From Gammaproteobacteria bacterium (lineage in GTDB: Bacteria; Pseudomonadota; Gammaproteobacteria; Steroidobacterales; Steroidobacteraceae), in the NCBI GenBank assembly GCA_024642505.1, contig JAHEAZ010000022.1, positions 1 to 38,884 on the forward strand: a DNA stretch of 38,884 nt, in the 5' to 3' direction. The notes under the pieces are model-generated. The model did no database searches and was not told where the DNA came from. It was given only the letters and a program-made list of their open reading frames with translations. The translations under genes were made by a program, and so were the position numbers. Of the stretch, positions 8,141-16,956 are shown piece after piece. Numbering within the stretch: position 1 is the first letter of the stretch; the number at the start of each line of letters is the position of its first letter.

Positions 8141-9958
8141 TCAGGCGATCGATACGATCGGCCTGCGGCCGTCAATTTCGTCGCCGATCTTCGCGTGAAC
8201 GACCACGACCTGTCCGCCTACCGGTGTCCGGATGTCGTGCCTGGCCTTCATTGCCTCGACCTGCGCGACCACGGCTCCGGGCTTTACGATATCGCCTACG
8301 GAGACCAGGATATCGACGACTTCGACCGCGCCACCGAAGGTTGAATAGATCGGCGTGCTGGGCGCAGTCGTAGGCTGGGGGGAAGCCGCCACTGTGCCCG
8401 CGGCAGCCTCGACCGTCACCGTGAAGTTCCGGACCCGGTCGCCCTCCTTGACGCTGACCTGGGTCGTGACCGGACCGGTGATCGTGGGGCCCGCGGCGGG
8501 CGGGGTGGCCGCAGGCTCTGGTGCCGGTACCTTTTTCAGCGGGATGTCGATCTTCGGGTTACCGCGCAGGAAGCGCAGGCCCTCGTTGGTCTCCATCTTT
8601 CTGCCTGGGACGATGGACGACAGTACCAGGAAGACATTCTCGTCGTTGACTTCGAGACCCGCCTGGCGCAGCGCGTCTTCGGCCACCCCGATGTTGTTCG
8701 GTGCCGCCTGCAGCGGGTCGCCATCGAACGGCGGCAGGCCAAGTTGCTCGGACGCCTGCCTGACGACCTCGGGGTCGGGCGGCAGGGGCGTCCGGCCGAA
8801 GTAGCCGAGCACGGCCTTACCGTAGCCGGCGTCGATCTTCTGCCAGCGTCCATACAGGACGTTGTTGAAGGCCTGCAGCCAGTACTGCTGGCTGCCGGGC
8901 GTCACGCTGGTCCACGCGCCGCCGGCCTCGACGACGGCGTGCATCTCCGCCAGTACCTCGTTGTAGCGTTCACGGATGCCAGCCTTGACCATCATGTGAA
9001 TATTGGGACCGATAGCGCCGCCCGGCATCGGGAAACCAAGCACGCGCGCGTCCGCCGTGGTGGCGGCCGGGTCGTACTCGTAATCCTTGAGCGCCTTGTC
9101 GAGCATGCGACTGATCCCGGAAATCACCGACACGTCGATGTCGAGCGAATAGCCAGAGCCCTTCAACACGTGCGCCAGTGAGCGAACATCGGGCTGCGAG
9201 GTGCCCGAGGCTAGTGGCCGGCAGGACAGATCGACGCCATCCGCGCCGCCATGGATGGCTGCCTGGTAGCAGGACACCGCGGTGCTGGCCGTATCGTGGG
9301 TGTGCATCCACAGCGGCATCTCGGGCGGCATGAGCTTCCGGAGGCCGACCGCCGTGTGGTAAATCGTTGCCGGGCTGGTCGAGCCGCTCGCGTCCTTCAT
9401 GCAGATCGAGTCGATGTGCAAGCCGCTCGCCAGCAGCCGGCGGCCGACGTCGATGTAGTAGTCCGCAGTATGTGCCCTGGTCGATTCGAACGGCAGGCCC
9501 ATCATGGAAATACAGACCTGGTGGTGCATGCCGGCATCCACGATCGGCTGGCCGGTCTTCACCAGATTGTCCACGTCGTTCATGTAGTCGAAGTTGCGGT
9601 CCCAGGTAGTGCCGTTCTTCGCCATCAGTCGCGCCTGCAGGGCAAGACCCTCCATCGATTGCGTCACCAGCGTGACACCCGATACCGAGCGGGTCAGGAT
9701 CTGCAGGTCTACATCCGGTCCGAGCGCCTGCCTGATGCGCCGCATGCATTCGAACGGATTCTCTCCAAGGTAGAACAGCGGGGCCTGGAAGCGTGCACCG
9801 CCGCCGAACTCAAAGTGCCGGATGCCGACTTCCGCCGCACGCTGCATGGCCGGCAGGAAGTCATCGAGCCGGACCTTGCCGCCGAAGACACTCTGCAGGC
9901 CGTCTCTAAACGGCGTGAACATCACGCGGATAGTCCTGGGACGCTGCGCAAAAATCAT
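8141..9958 (-). CDS. oadA: Oxaloacetate decarboxylase alpha-type subunit (biotin carboxyltransferase)
   Basis: The protein has three parts: a TIM-barrel carboxyltransferase (about 10-300), a PYC/OADA-like middle region (about 300-480), an Ala/Pro-rich linker (about 483-508) and a C-terminal biotinyl domain. The biotin site is VEAMKARHD with Lys571. Carboxyltransferase residues include Lys188 in CMKDASG and metal ligands in MHTHDTA (His219, His221). The N-terminal motif is RDGLQS rather than the classical RDAHQS, and the following WGG segment reads FGGGARF, so this is a divergent member. It moves CO2 from a 2-oxo acid, presumably oxaloacetate, to biotin. It starts with an ATGA overlap with oadG and is co-transcribed with oadB. 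Confidence 0.88.
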   Translation of the reverse strand: MIFAQRPRTIRVMFTPFRDGLQSVFGGKVRLDDFLPAMQRAAEVGIRHFEFGGGARFQAPLFYLGENPFECMRRIRQALGPDVDLQILTRSVSGVTLVTQSMEGLALQARLMAKNGTTWDRNFDYMNDVDNLVKTGQPIVDAGMHHQVCISMMGLPFESTRAHTADYYIDVGRRLLASGLHIDSICMKDASGSTSPATIYHTAVGLRKLMPPEMPLWMHTHDTASTAVSCYQAAIHGGADGVDLSCRPLASGTSQPDVRSLAHVLKGSGYSLDIDVSVISGISRMLDKALKDYEYDPAATTADARVLGFPMPGGAIGPNIHMMVKAGIRERYNEVLAEMHAVVEAGGAWTSVTPGSQQYWLQAFNNVLYGRWQKIDAGYGKAVLGYFGRTPLPPDPEVVRQASEQLGLPPFDGDPLQAAPNNIGVAEDALRQAGLEVNDENVFLVLSSIVPGRKMETNEGLRFLRGNPKIDIPLKKVPAPEPAATPPAAGPTITGPVTTQVSVKEGDRVRNFTVTVEAAAGTVAASPQPTTAPSTPIYSTFGGAVEVVDILVSVGDIVKPGAVVAQVEAMKARHDIRTPVGGQVVVVHAKIGDEIDGRRPIVSIA

Positions 9959-10176
9959 CTCACTTCCTCGATTCCGGTGACCCTCGCGCCGGGATACGCA
10001 GTTGTCACGGCCTGGGTTATGGCTGCGACCACGACCGGCTCGATGCCGTCCGCAAGCTCATCCGGCTGTGGGAACAAGATCATGAGCCCCCGCATCACGG
10101 CGGCCAGAAACGTCAGTACCAAGAAGACGACAAGCAACGCGATACCGCAGATCACCAGCAGATTCGGCGTTGGCAT
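9955..10176 (-). CDS. oadG: Oxaloacetate decarboxylase gamma-type small membrane subunit
   Basis: This is a 73-residue protein with one N-terminal membrane helix (about 5-35) followed by a short acidic-to-mixed cytoplasmic tail. That is the layout of OadG/MmdD subunits, which hold the alpha subunit to the beta subunit. The call rests on size, topology and position; sequence alone is too short for certainty. The stop overlaps the oadA start by four bases (ATGA), indicating translational coupling. GGGAG lies about nine bases before the ATG. The segment between it and the biotin ligase gene (115 bp) has no gene. Confidence 0.8.
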   Translation of the reverse strand: MPTPNLLVICGIALLVVFLVLTFLAAVMRGLMILFPQPDELADGIEPVVVAAITQAVTTAYPGARVTGIEEVR

Positions 10177-10291
10177 CGCACTGTGCTCCCACTGGCCCTG
10201 CCGGACAGCCTGCTCAGGCGGCCGACCCGAGCCATTTGACCCCGGGCCGGCGCGGCTGGATATCCGGGAAGCCGCGTAGTTTTCTCCGGAA

Positions 10292-11236
10292 TCAGGCTTT
10301 TGGCCGGCCGACCAGGAGCCGGCCGCGTGTGATCAGCCGGTCGCTGCCCTCGAGCTGCAACTCGAGGCCGTCGCCGATGGCGACGACCCGGCCGGCTGTT
10401 ATCACCTCCGGTTCCATGTCCGACTCCTCGGTGCAGATCGTGCATTCACGGCCGATGATCGTCGAGCGCTGCCGGTATCTCTCGAGCAACGGCCGATAGC
10501 CCGCCTGCAGCAGCAGGTCGTAGTTGCATCGCAGCGCGCGAAGAAGCTTGTCGAGCAGGACGCGCAGGGGAACGCCCTGGCCATTGGTGGTCAACTCGCG
10601 GAGCGAACAGACCTCCGGAACGAACGGGGTCGGTTCCACGCTGGGCGTGGCCTCCACATTGAGCCCGATTCCAAGGACGGCCGTCGTGATGATCCGGCCG
10701 CAGGACTGTGTGTAGGCGAGTACGCCGCCCAGCTTCGCGTCGTCGGCCACAATGTCGTTGACCCACCTGATGCCGGCACGGTGCCTCAGGTCCGGTATGC
10801 CGTCGATGGCATCCACGACCGAGAGTGCGGCCAGAATCGTGAAAGCCACCTCAAACCTGTCGATGACACAGCCGGGTGCGAAATGGACGGCGAGGTGGAT
10901 GTTGCCCGGTACGGCGGTCCAGGATCGCCCCTTGAAACCGCGGAAGCCACGACCCGAGCGCGCTAGGCAGGCGGTGCGGTCCGGGATTTCGTGGCCGCTC
11001 CTGGACAGCGCGATCAGCTGGTCGCACTGCGACTGTAACGGATCGTTGGCCAGGAACAGATGGCTCCAGCCCTGCAAGGCCGCAGTGTTGATACTTAGAT
11101 CGCACCGGTCTCCCAGCAGGGCGACGACCAGCGGCTCCGCACCTCGAGCACCTGCGGGGTCGAACCCGTCAGGGGCTGAGAATTCCTCTGGCAGCGCCTC
11201 TGCAGCGAACTCCAGGCTGTCGCAGAAGATGGCCAT
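10292..11236 (-). CDS. Biotin protein ligase-like enzyme
   Basis: This is a 314-residue protein of the BPL/LplA fold. Motifs in order are FKGRSWTAVPGNIHL (the RxWxSPxGN loop that binds biotinyl-AMP), IRWVNDIV followed by KLGGVL (the KWPNDI/KLGGIL pair), GIGLNVEA, and a BirA-like C-terminal domain (about 265-310). There is no DNA-binding domain at the N-terminus, so it is an enzyme rather than a BirA-type repressor. The glycine loop GRGFRGFKGRSW is longer than the usual GRGRRGRxW, and its first 75 residues match nothing I recognise. It lies 9 bp after the crotonase gene and just upstream of oadG, so its natural clients would be OadA and the nearby PccA. Lipoate or another cofactor is less likely. 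Confidence 0.75.
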   Translation of the reverse strand: MAIFCDSLEFAAEALPEEFSAPDGFDPAGARGAEPLVVALLGDRCDLSINTAALQGWSHLFLANDPLQSQCDQLIALSRSGHEIPDRTACLARSGRGFRGFKGRSWTAVPGNIHLAVHFAPGCVIDRFEVAFTILAALSVVDAIDGIPDLRHRAGIRWVNDIVADDAKLGGVLAYTQSCGRIITTAVLGIGLNVEATPSVEPTPFVPEVCSLRELTTNGQGVPLRVLLDKLLRALRCNYDLLLQAGYRPLLERYRQRSTIIGRECTICTEESDMEPEVITAGRVVAIGDGLELQLEGSDRLITRGRLLVGRPKA

Positions 11237-11245
11237 CGCGCCACA

Positions 11246-12040
11246 TCAGTCCCGGTCCGGGCCAGGGTTGCTGCGGGCGAGAATGCGGTCCACCGCCGCC
11301 CAGTGTTCGTCGTGAACCCACGACTGGACGAAATCCCGCATCTCTGCTTCGCGCCGCCCGTCGCGATTTCCGCCCCGTCGCGTTGCCACAGCCTGGGCCT
11401 TGAAGGCCCGAATCAGGCGAGGCGACTGCTGCAGCATAGGCTTGATGAAACTGGCCGCACAATCCTCCAGGGTCTCGCCGGGCGCGGTCACGGCATCGGC
11501 CAGACCCCAGGCCAGCGCGTCTGCTGCCGGGACCATCTCGGCGCGCGCCAGCATGCGCAGAGCACGCGACCTTCCCACCAGGTCAAACAGGTCCGTACCC
11601 CCACCCCAGCCTGTGGATACATTCAACCGGCCGTGCATGTAGCCAATGCGGGCGTGGGCCGCCATGACCCGCATGTCGCAGGCCACGGCCAGTTCGGCGC
11701 CGCCGCCCAGGGCGTCGCCGTTGACCAGTGCGACCACGGGCACGGGACAATCACGCACCGTATCCAATACTCCGCGTGCCTCGATCACCATCGCCTCGGT
11801 CTCATCCGCGTTGCGCACGGAACAGAGGTCACGCAAGTCGCCGCCGGCGGCGAAATAGTCCTCACCGGCGCCGCGCAGCAGGACACACCTGAGATCAGTC
11901 TCGAGGGCGGCCTGCTCCAGGGCGGACCTGAGTCCAGCCAGGACAGCGCGCGACAGTGGGTTGTGCTTGTCCGGCCGGTTTATCGTCACCCGCATCATGC
12001 CGCCCTCGCGGCAGATCAACAGTGCGGACGAAGGGCTCAC
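11246..12040 (-). CDS. Crotonase-superfamily enzyme, ECHDC1-like (possible acyl-CoA decarboxylase)
   Basis: This enoyl-CoA hydratase/isomerase-fold protein has 264 residues from a GTG at 12040. The oxyanion-hole segment is AAGGDL (about 64-69) and GGGAELAVACD keeps Glu116. The second catalytic Glu of true hydratases, in the PGAGG loop, is missing: the region reads MHGRLNVSTGWGGGTDL with His136 and Trp145. From memory this matches ethylmalonyl-CoA decarboxylase (ECHDC1) better than crotonase. ECHDC1-type enzymes destroy wrongly carboxylated acyl-CoAs made by biotin carboxylases. The gene is divergent from methylmalonyl-CoA mutase and heads the ligase-oad run. Plain hydratase remains possible. 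The upstream frame to 12397 has no supporting homology. Confidence 0.7.
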   Translation of the reverse strand: MSPSSALLICREGGMMRVTINRPDKHNPLSRAVLAGLRSALEQAALETDLRCVLLRGAGEDYFAAGGDLRDLCSVRNADETEAMVIEARGVLDTVRDCPVPVVALVNGDALGGGAELAVACDMRVMAAHARIGYMHGRLNVSTGWGGGTDLFDLVGRSRALRMLARAEMVPAADALAWGLADAVTAPGETLEDCAASFIKPMLQQSPRLIRAFKAQAVATRRGGNRDGRREAEMRDFVQSWVHDEHWAAVDRILARSNPGPDRD

Positions 12041-12071
12041 GCGATTTCGGGTCGGTTGGACATGAGCGCCA

Positions 12072-12077
12072 AGTGTA
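12072..12077 (-). promoter_or_regulatory. Candidate -10 box (TACACT) for the crotonase-oad operon
   Basis: TACACT on the - strand lies about 30 bases before the GTG at 12040 and would give a leader of roughly 25 bases. No convincing -35 is visible, so this is a weak prediction. Confidence 0.3.
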
Positions 12078-12146
12078 CCCGGTTGCACCGCGACGCAGGC
12101 ATGGCGGCCCAGGACCGGCGAATGCAGCGACGCCGGTCTTTCTACG

Positions 12147-12152
12147 TATAAT
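12147..12152 (+). promoter_or_regulatory. Candidate -10 box (TATAAT) for the methylmalonyl-CoA operon
   Basis: A perfect TATAAT followed by G sits 94 bases before the mutase ATG, in the divergent region. No consensus -35 is found at 16-18 bp. The predicted leader (about 12160-12245) is very GC-rich and could fold, but it has no recognisable riboswitch. Confidence 0.4.
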
Positions 12153-12245
12153 GGAAAGTCGACTTGCGGGCCGGGCTCGCGGGGCGCGTGGGCCCCGGGG
12201 TAGTGGGGACGCCGGCCCGGCCATGACCGGCCGCAGGGGATCAGC

Positions 12246-14411
12246 ATGAGCCGAGACGACAGCCTGCCGAAATCGGCCCGCCTCGACGCCTGGCGCGCCG
12301 CCGCCGCCAGGTCCGCCCCGGGCGGTGATGTCGATGGGTTGAACTGGCACACGCCAGAGGGGCTGGTGGTCAAGCCGCTGTACACGGCCGCTGACACGGC
12401 CAGCTTGCCGCACGCCGATACCTTGCCTGGCTTCCCGCCCTACCTGCGTGGCCCCCAGGCCACGATGTACGCGGGGCGCCCCTGGACGATCCGCCAATAC
12501 GCAGGATTCTCCACTGCCGAGGAGAGCAATGCCTTCTACCGGCGTGCGCTGGCCGCTGGCGGCCAGGGCGTGAGCGTAGCCTTCGACCTGGCCACGCATC
12601 GTGGCTATGACAGCGACCATCCGCGTGTCGTCGGCGACGTCGGCAAGGCGGGCGTCGCGATCGACAGCGTCGAGGACATGAGGATCCTGTTCGATGGCAT
12701 CCCGCTCGACAAGGTCAGCGTCTCCATGACGATGAACGGCGCGGTGCTGCCGGTACTGGCGGGCTATATCGTGGCGGCCGAAGAGCAGGGCGTGAGGCAG
12801 GAACAGCTTTCCGGGACCATCCAGAACGACATCCTCAAGGAGTTCATGGTCCGCAACACCTACATCTACCCGCCTGAGCCGAGCATGCGCATCGTTGGCG
12901 ACATCATCGCCCACACCGCTGCCAACATGCCGCGCTTCAATTCGATCAGCATCTCTGGCTACCACATGCAGGAGGCGGGTGCGAACCAGGCGCTCGAGCT
13001 CGCCTTCACGCTGGCCGATGGCAAGGAATACGTAAAGGCGGCGATCGAGCGTGGCCTGGACGTGGATGCCTTCGCCGGCCGGTTGTCGTTCTTCTGGGCG
13101 ATCGGCATGAACTTCTATCTCGAGATTGCCAAGATGCGCGCGGCACGCCTGCTATGGCACCGGATCATGAAGGACTTTGGCGCGCAGAAGGACAAGAGCC
13201 TGATGCTGCGCACGCATTGCCAGACGTCCGGCTGGAGCCTGACCGAGCAGGATCCGTACAACAACGTGGTACGCACGACGATCGAGGCGATGGCCGCGGT
13301 GTTCGGCGGCACGCAGAGCCTGCATACCAACGCCCTCGATGAAGCGATCGCGCTACCAACCGAATTCAGTTCCCGCATCGCGCGCAACACGCAGCTGATC
13401 ATCCAGGAAGAGACCCACATCACCAACGTGATCGACCCCTGGGCCGGCAGCTACATGATGGAAGCGCTGACCCAGCAGATGGCCGACAAGGCCTGGGCGA
13501 TCATCGAGGAGGTGGACGCCATGGGCGGCATGACCCGCGCCGTCGCGTCGGGTTGGGCCAAGCTGAAGATCGAGGCGAGCGCCGCCGAGAAGCAGGCGCG
13601 CATCGACTCGGGCGCCGACGTGATCGTCGGCGTCAACAAGTACAAGCCGTCGAATGCCGAGCCGATGGAGATCCTCGAGGTCGATAACCATGCGGTTCGG
13701 GAAAACCAGGTCCGGCGACTGGCTGAGGTGCGCGCGGGCCGCGACAGCAAGGCGGTACAGGCGGCCCTCGAGGCGCTGGTACAATGCGGCCAGACCGGAA
13801 ACGGCAACCTGTTGGACCTGAGCATCCACGCGATCCGCCTGCGTGCCACGGTGGGCGAAGTCAGCGACGCGCTGGAGCGGGTGTTCGGGCGGCATCGGGC
13901 CGACACGCAGAAGGTGACCGGGGTGTACGCAGCTGCCTACGACAGCGCCGAGGGGTGGGACCAGCTCAAGGCCGAGATCGCCGCCTTTGCGGACGAGCAC
14001 GGCCGGCGGCCGCGGGTGATGATCGCCAAGCTCGGCCAGGACGGCCATGACCGCGGCGCCAAGGTGGTCGCGACCGCGTTCGCGGACCTAGGATTTGACG
14101 TGGACATCGGCCCGCTGTTCCAGACGGCCGAGGAATGTGCCCGCCAGGCGATCGAGAACGACGTCCACGCAGTCGGCGTGTCGACGCTGGCTGCGGGCCA
14201 CAAGACGCTGGTGCCGGCGATTGTGGACAGCCTCAAGGCGCAGGGCGGCGACGACATCATCGTGTTCGTTGGTGGCGTCGTTCCGCAGCAGGACTACAAG
14301 TTCCTGCAGGATGCCGGCGTCAAGGGTATCTACGGACCGGGAACGCCGATCCCGGCGAGCGCCAAGGACGTGCTCGAGCAGATCAAGGCCCACCTCAAGC
14401 CGCGCCCGTGA
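12246..14411 (+). CDS. scpA: Methylmalonyl-CoA mutase, adenosylcobalamin-dependent
   Basis: This is a 721-residue single-chain catalytic mutase that interconverts (R)-methylmalonyl-CoA and succinyl-CoA. The N-terminal TIM barrel (about 30-560) is highly typical, with the [12 protein letters not shown] segment near 160. The C-terminal cobalamin domain (about 590-715) has [10 protein letters not shown], the DxHxxG motif with His601 as lower axial cobalt ligand. SVG-type and GG-containing segments follow (VSTLAAG, FVGGVVP). Length equals the usual large subunit. AGGGG lies ahead of the ATG. The next gene, meaB, starts inside its stop codon. The cluster as a whole points to propionyl-CoA breakdown rather than synthesis, though the reaction is reversible. 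Confidence 0.96.
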   Translation: MSRDDSLPKSARLDAWRAAAARSAPGGDVDGLNWHTPEGLVVKPLYTAADTASLPHADTLPGFPPYLRGPQATMYAGRPWTIRQYAGFSTAEESNAFYRRALAAGGQGVSVAFDLATHRGYDSDHPRVVGDVGKAGVAIDSVEDMRILFDGIPLDKVSVSMTMNGAVLPVLAGYIVAAEEQGVRQEQLSGTIQNDILKEFMVRNTYIYPPEPSMRIVGDIIAHTAANMPRFNSISISGYHMQEAGANQALELAFTLADGKEYVKAAIERGLDVDAFAGRLSFFWAIGMNFYLEIAKMRAARLLWHRIMKDFGAQKDKSLMLRTHCQTSGWSLTEQDPYNNVVRTTIEAMAAVFGGTQSLHTNALDEAIALPTEFSSRIARNTQLIIQEETHITNVIDPWAGSYMMEALTQQMADKAWAIIEEVDAMGGMTRAVASGWAKLKIEASAAEKQARIDSGADVIVGVNKYKPSNAEPMEILEVDNHAVRENQVRRLAEVRAGRDSKAVQAALEALVQCGQTGNGNLLDLSIHAIRLRATVGEVSDALERVFGRHRADTQKVTGVYAAAYDSAEGWDQLKAEIAAFADEHGRRPRVMIAKLGQDGHDRGAKVVATAFADLGFDVDIGPLFQTAEECARQAIENDVHAVGVSTLAAGHKTLVPAIVDSLKAQGGDDIIVFVGGVVPQQDYKFLQDAGVKGIYGPGTPIPASAKDVLEQIKAHLKPRP

Positions 14412-15388
14412 GCCTGATTCCAGCCGACCAGGCCATGGCAGACGGCGTCCGAAGGGGCGACCGGCGCGCCATCGCCAAGGCGATCACGCTGCTGGAATCG
14501 ACCCGAACGGACGACCGGCAACGTGGCGATGCCTTGCTCAACGCGCTGCTGCCGGCCACCGGCAAGGCCCTGCGCCTTGGTATTTCAGGCGTCCCTGGGG
14601 TTGGCAAGTCGACCTTCATCGAGGCGCTCGGCCTGCATCTGCTCGAGGCTGGCCATCGTGTCGCAGTGCTCGCGGTCGACCCCTCGTCCAGCCTCTCCGG
14701 CGGCTCGATTCTCGGCGACAAGACCCGCATGGAGCGACTGTCCGTGCAGGAAGCCGCCTACATCCGGCCCAGCCCGGCGAGCGGCACACTTGGCGGTGTG
14801 GCCGAGAAGACCCGTGAGGCGATGCTGGTGTGCGAAGCGGCGGGCTTCGACGTGGTGGTCGTGGAGACGGTCGGCGTCGGCCAGAGTGAGACCACGGTCG
14901 CAGGCATGACCGACCTGTTCGTGCTGCTGCAACTGCCGAACGCTGGCGACGACCTGCAGGCTATCAAGCGCGGCGTGATGGAGCTGGCCGACATGGTCGT
15001 AATCAACAAGGCCGATCTCGACGCCAATGCTGCAACCCGCGCCCGGGCGACCATCACCGGCGCGCTGCGGGTGTTTGCGCCGCACGGCCGCCACGGCCTG
15101 CCACCCGTCCTGCAGCTGAGCGCGCTGACTGGCGAGGGCGTCGTCGGGTTCTGGGCCGAGGTCGGGCGAATCGCTGGCGAACGCCGCTCGACCGGCGCGT
15201 TCGAGGAGCGCCGCCGCCGGCAGGCGTTGTCATGGATGTGGGACAACGTCCACGCCGGGCTGCTGGCTGACTTCCACGGCCATCCGGCGGTACGCGCCGC
15301 CCTGCCCGCGACGCTCGACGACGTGAGCCAGGCGCGCGCCGCGCCCTCGGCTGCGGCGCGTAGGCTGCTGGACCTGTTCGAGCACTGA
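14408..15388 (+). CDS. meaB: Methylmalonyl-CoA mutase-associated GTPase (G3E family)
   Basis: This is a 326-residue P-loop GTPase of the MeaB/ArgK group. The Walker A is GVPGVGKST (about 61-69), switch-like segments [18 protein letters not shown] and ETVGVGQSE follow, and the base-specificity motif is NKAD. MeaB gates cobalamin loading and protects the mutase from inactivation. It begins at a GTG whose last two bases start the mutase stop codon (GTGA), with no Shine-Dalgarno of its own, so translation is coupled. The longer in-frame extension upstream lies inside the mutase gene and is not real. Its place directly behind the mutase confirms the role. Confidence 0.95.
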   Translation: MSLIPADQAMADGVRRGDRRAIAKAITLLESTRTDDRQRGDALLNALLPATGKALRLGISGVPGVGKSTFIEALGLHLLEAGHRVAVLAVDPSSSLSGGSILGDKTRMERLSVQEAAYIRPSPASGTLGGVAEKTREAMLVCEAAGFDVVVVETVGVGQSETTVAGMTDLFVLLQLPNAGDDLQAIKRGVMELADMVVINKADLDANAATRARATITGALRVFAPHGRHGLPPVLQLSALTGEGVVGFWAEVGRIAGERRSTGAFEERRRRQALSWMWDNVHAGLLADFHGHPAVRAALPATLDDVSQARAAPSAAARRLLDLFEH

Positions 15389-15398
15389 GGAGGCTTCG

Positions 15399-16931
15399 AT
15401 GCACGACATCATTGCGGAACTCGAGGCCCGGCGGGCCAGGGCACGTCTTGGCGGAGGCGAGAAACGTATCGCCACGCAGCATGCCAAGGGCAAGCTTACC
15501 GCGCGCGAGCGCCTCGAGCTGCTGCTCGACGAGGGTACCTTCGAGGAATGGGACCTGTTCGTCGAGCATCGCTGCGCCGACTTCGGCATGGCCGACAACA
15601 AGATTCCGGGTGACGGCGTCGTAACCGGCTACGGCATGATCAACGGCCGCCTGGTCTTCGTTTTCAGCCAGGATTTCACGGTGTTCGGCGGCGCGCTATC
15701 CGAAGCGCATGCCGAGAAGATCTGCAAGGTCATGGACCAGGCGATGAAGGTCGGCGCGCCGGTAATCGGCCTCAATGACTCGGGCGGAGCGCGCATCCAG
15801 GAAGGCGTGGCCTCGCTTGGCGGCTACGCCGAGGTCTTTCAGCGCAATGTGCTCGCCTCGGGTGTCGTGCCGCAGATCAGCCTGATCATGGGACCCTGCG
15901 CCGGTGGGGCGGTCTACAGTCCGGCGATGACCGACTTCATCTTCATGGTGAAGGACTCGAGCTACATGTTCGTCACTGGCCCCGAGGTGGTGAAGACGGT
16001 GACCCACGAGGAGGTCAGTGCCGAGGAACTTGGCGGCGCCACGACCCATACCAGTCGCAGCGGCGTCGCCGACCTGGCGTTCGAGAACGACGTCGACGCG
16101 CTGCAGATGCTGCGCCGCTTTTTCAGCTACCTGCCGCTCAACAACCGCGAGAAGCCGCCGGTTCGCCCCGGCGATGACCCGGTGGACCGTATCGACCCGT
16201 CGCTCGACACGCTCGTACCCGACCACCCGAACAAGCCGTATGACATGAAGGAACTGATCGTCAAGACGGTCGACGACGGCGAGTTTTTCGAACTGCAGTC
16301 CGACTATGCCCGCAATATCGTCATTGGCTTCGGCCGCATGGACGGTTATACGGTCGGCATCGTCGCCAACCAGCCGTTGGTGCTGGCAGGCTGCCTGGAC
16401 ATCAAGAGCAGCATCAAGGCGGCACGCTTCGTGCGCTTCTGCGACGCGTTCAACATTCCGCTGCTGACCTTCGTGGACGTGCCCGGCTTCATGCCAGGCA
16501 CCAGCCAGGAGTACGGCGGCATCATCAAGCATGGTGCCAAGCTCCTGTATGCCTATGCCGAAGCCACCGTGCCCAAGATTACGCTGATTACCCGCAAGGC
16601 CTACGGCGGCGCGTACGACGTCATGTCATCCAAGCACCTGCGCGGTGATGTGAACTTCGCCTGGCCGAACGCCGAAATCGCGGTGATGGGCGCCAAGGGG
16701 GCGGTCGAGATCATCTTCCGCGAGCAGAAGGCCGACCCGGGCGCTCTGGCTGCCCGCGAGGCCGAATACAAGGCCAAGTTCGCCAATCCTTTCATCGCGG
16801 GTGCCCGCGGCTACATCGACGACGTCATCCAGCCGCACGAGACGCGCAAGCGCATCTGCCGGTCGCTAGTGATGCTGCGTGACAAGAAACTCGACAACCC
16901 GTGGCGCAAGCACGACAACATCCCTTTGTGA
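15399..16931 (+). CDS. pccB: Propionyl-CoA carboxylase beta (carboxyltransferase) subunit
   Basis: This is a 510-residue acyl-CoA carboxyltransferase with N- and C-terminal crotonase-like halves. Recognisable segments are [18 protein letters not shown] near the start, [27 protein letters not shown], and in the second half [14 protein letters not shown] and [13 protein letters not shown]. The last two are typical of PccB. It transfers the carboxyl from biotin on PccA to propionyl-CoA, giving (S)-methylmalonyl-CoA. GAGGAGG lies before the ATG, 10 bp after meaB. Methylcrotonyl- or acetyl-CoA as substrate is less likely given the neighbouring mutase and epimerase. It is intact and of the usual length. 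Confidence 0.94.
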   Translation: MHDIIAELEARRARARLGGGEKRIATQHAKGKLTARERLELLLDEGTFEEWDLFVEHRCADFGMADNKIPGDGVVTGYGMINGRLVFVFSQDFTVFGGALSEAHAEKICKVMDQAMKVGAPVIGLNDSGGARIQEGVASLGGYAEVFQRNVLASGVVPQISLIMGPCAGGAVYSPAMTDFIFMVKDSSYMFVTGPEVVKTVTHEEVSAEELGGATTHTSRSGVADLAFENDVDALQMLRRFFSYLPLNNREKPPVRPGDDPVDRIDPSLDTLVPDHPNKPYDMKELIVKTVDDGEFFELQSDYARNIVIGFGRMDGYTVGIVANQPLVLAGCLDIKSSIKAARFVRFCDAFNIPLLTFVDVPGFMPGTSQEYGGIIKHGAKLLYAYAEATVPKITLITRKAYGGAYDVMSSKHLRGDVNFAWPNAEIAVMGAKGAVEIIFREQKADPGALAAREAEYKAKFANPFIAGARGYIDDVIQPHETRKRICRSLVMLRDKKLDNPWRKHDNIPL

Positions 16932-16956
16932 GAACAGGGGGCGATGGAGTTGACGC

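Noticed and set aside
7001-10176. Methylmalonyl-CoA decarboxylase (Mmd) instead of Oad
   Set aside because: MmdA is a PccB-like carboxyltransferase, whereas the alpha subunit here is a TIM-barrel OadA/PycB type with a fused biotin domain.
12041-12245. Possible cobalamin riboswitch ahead of the B12-dependent mutase
   Set aside because: I could not find a B12-box-like element and the leader is short; only GC-rich structure is seen.
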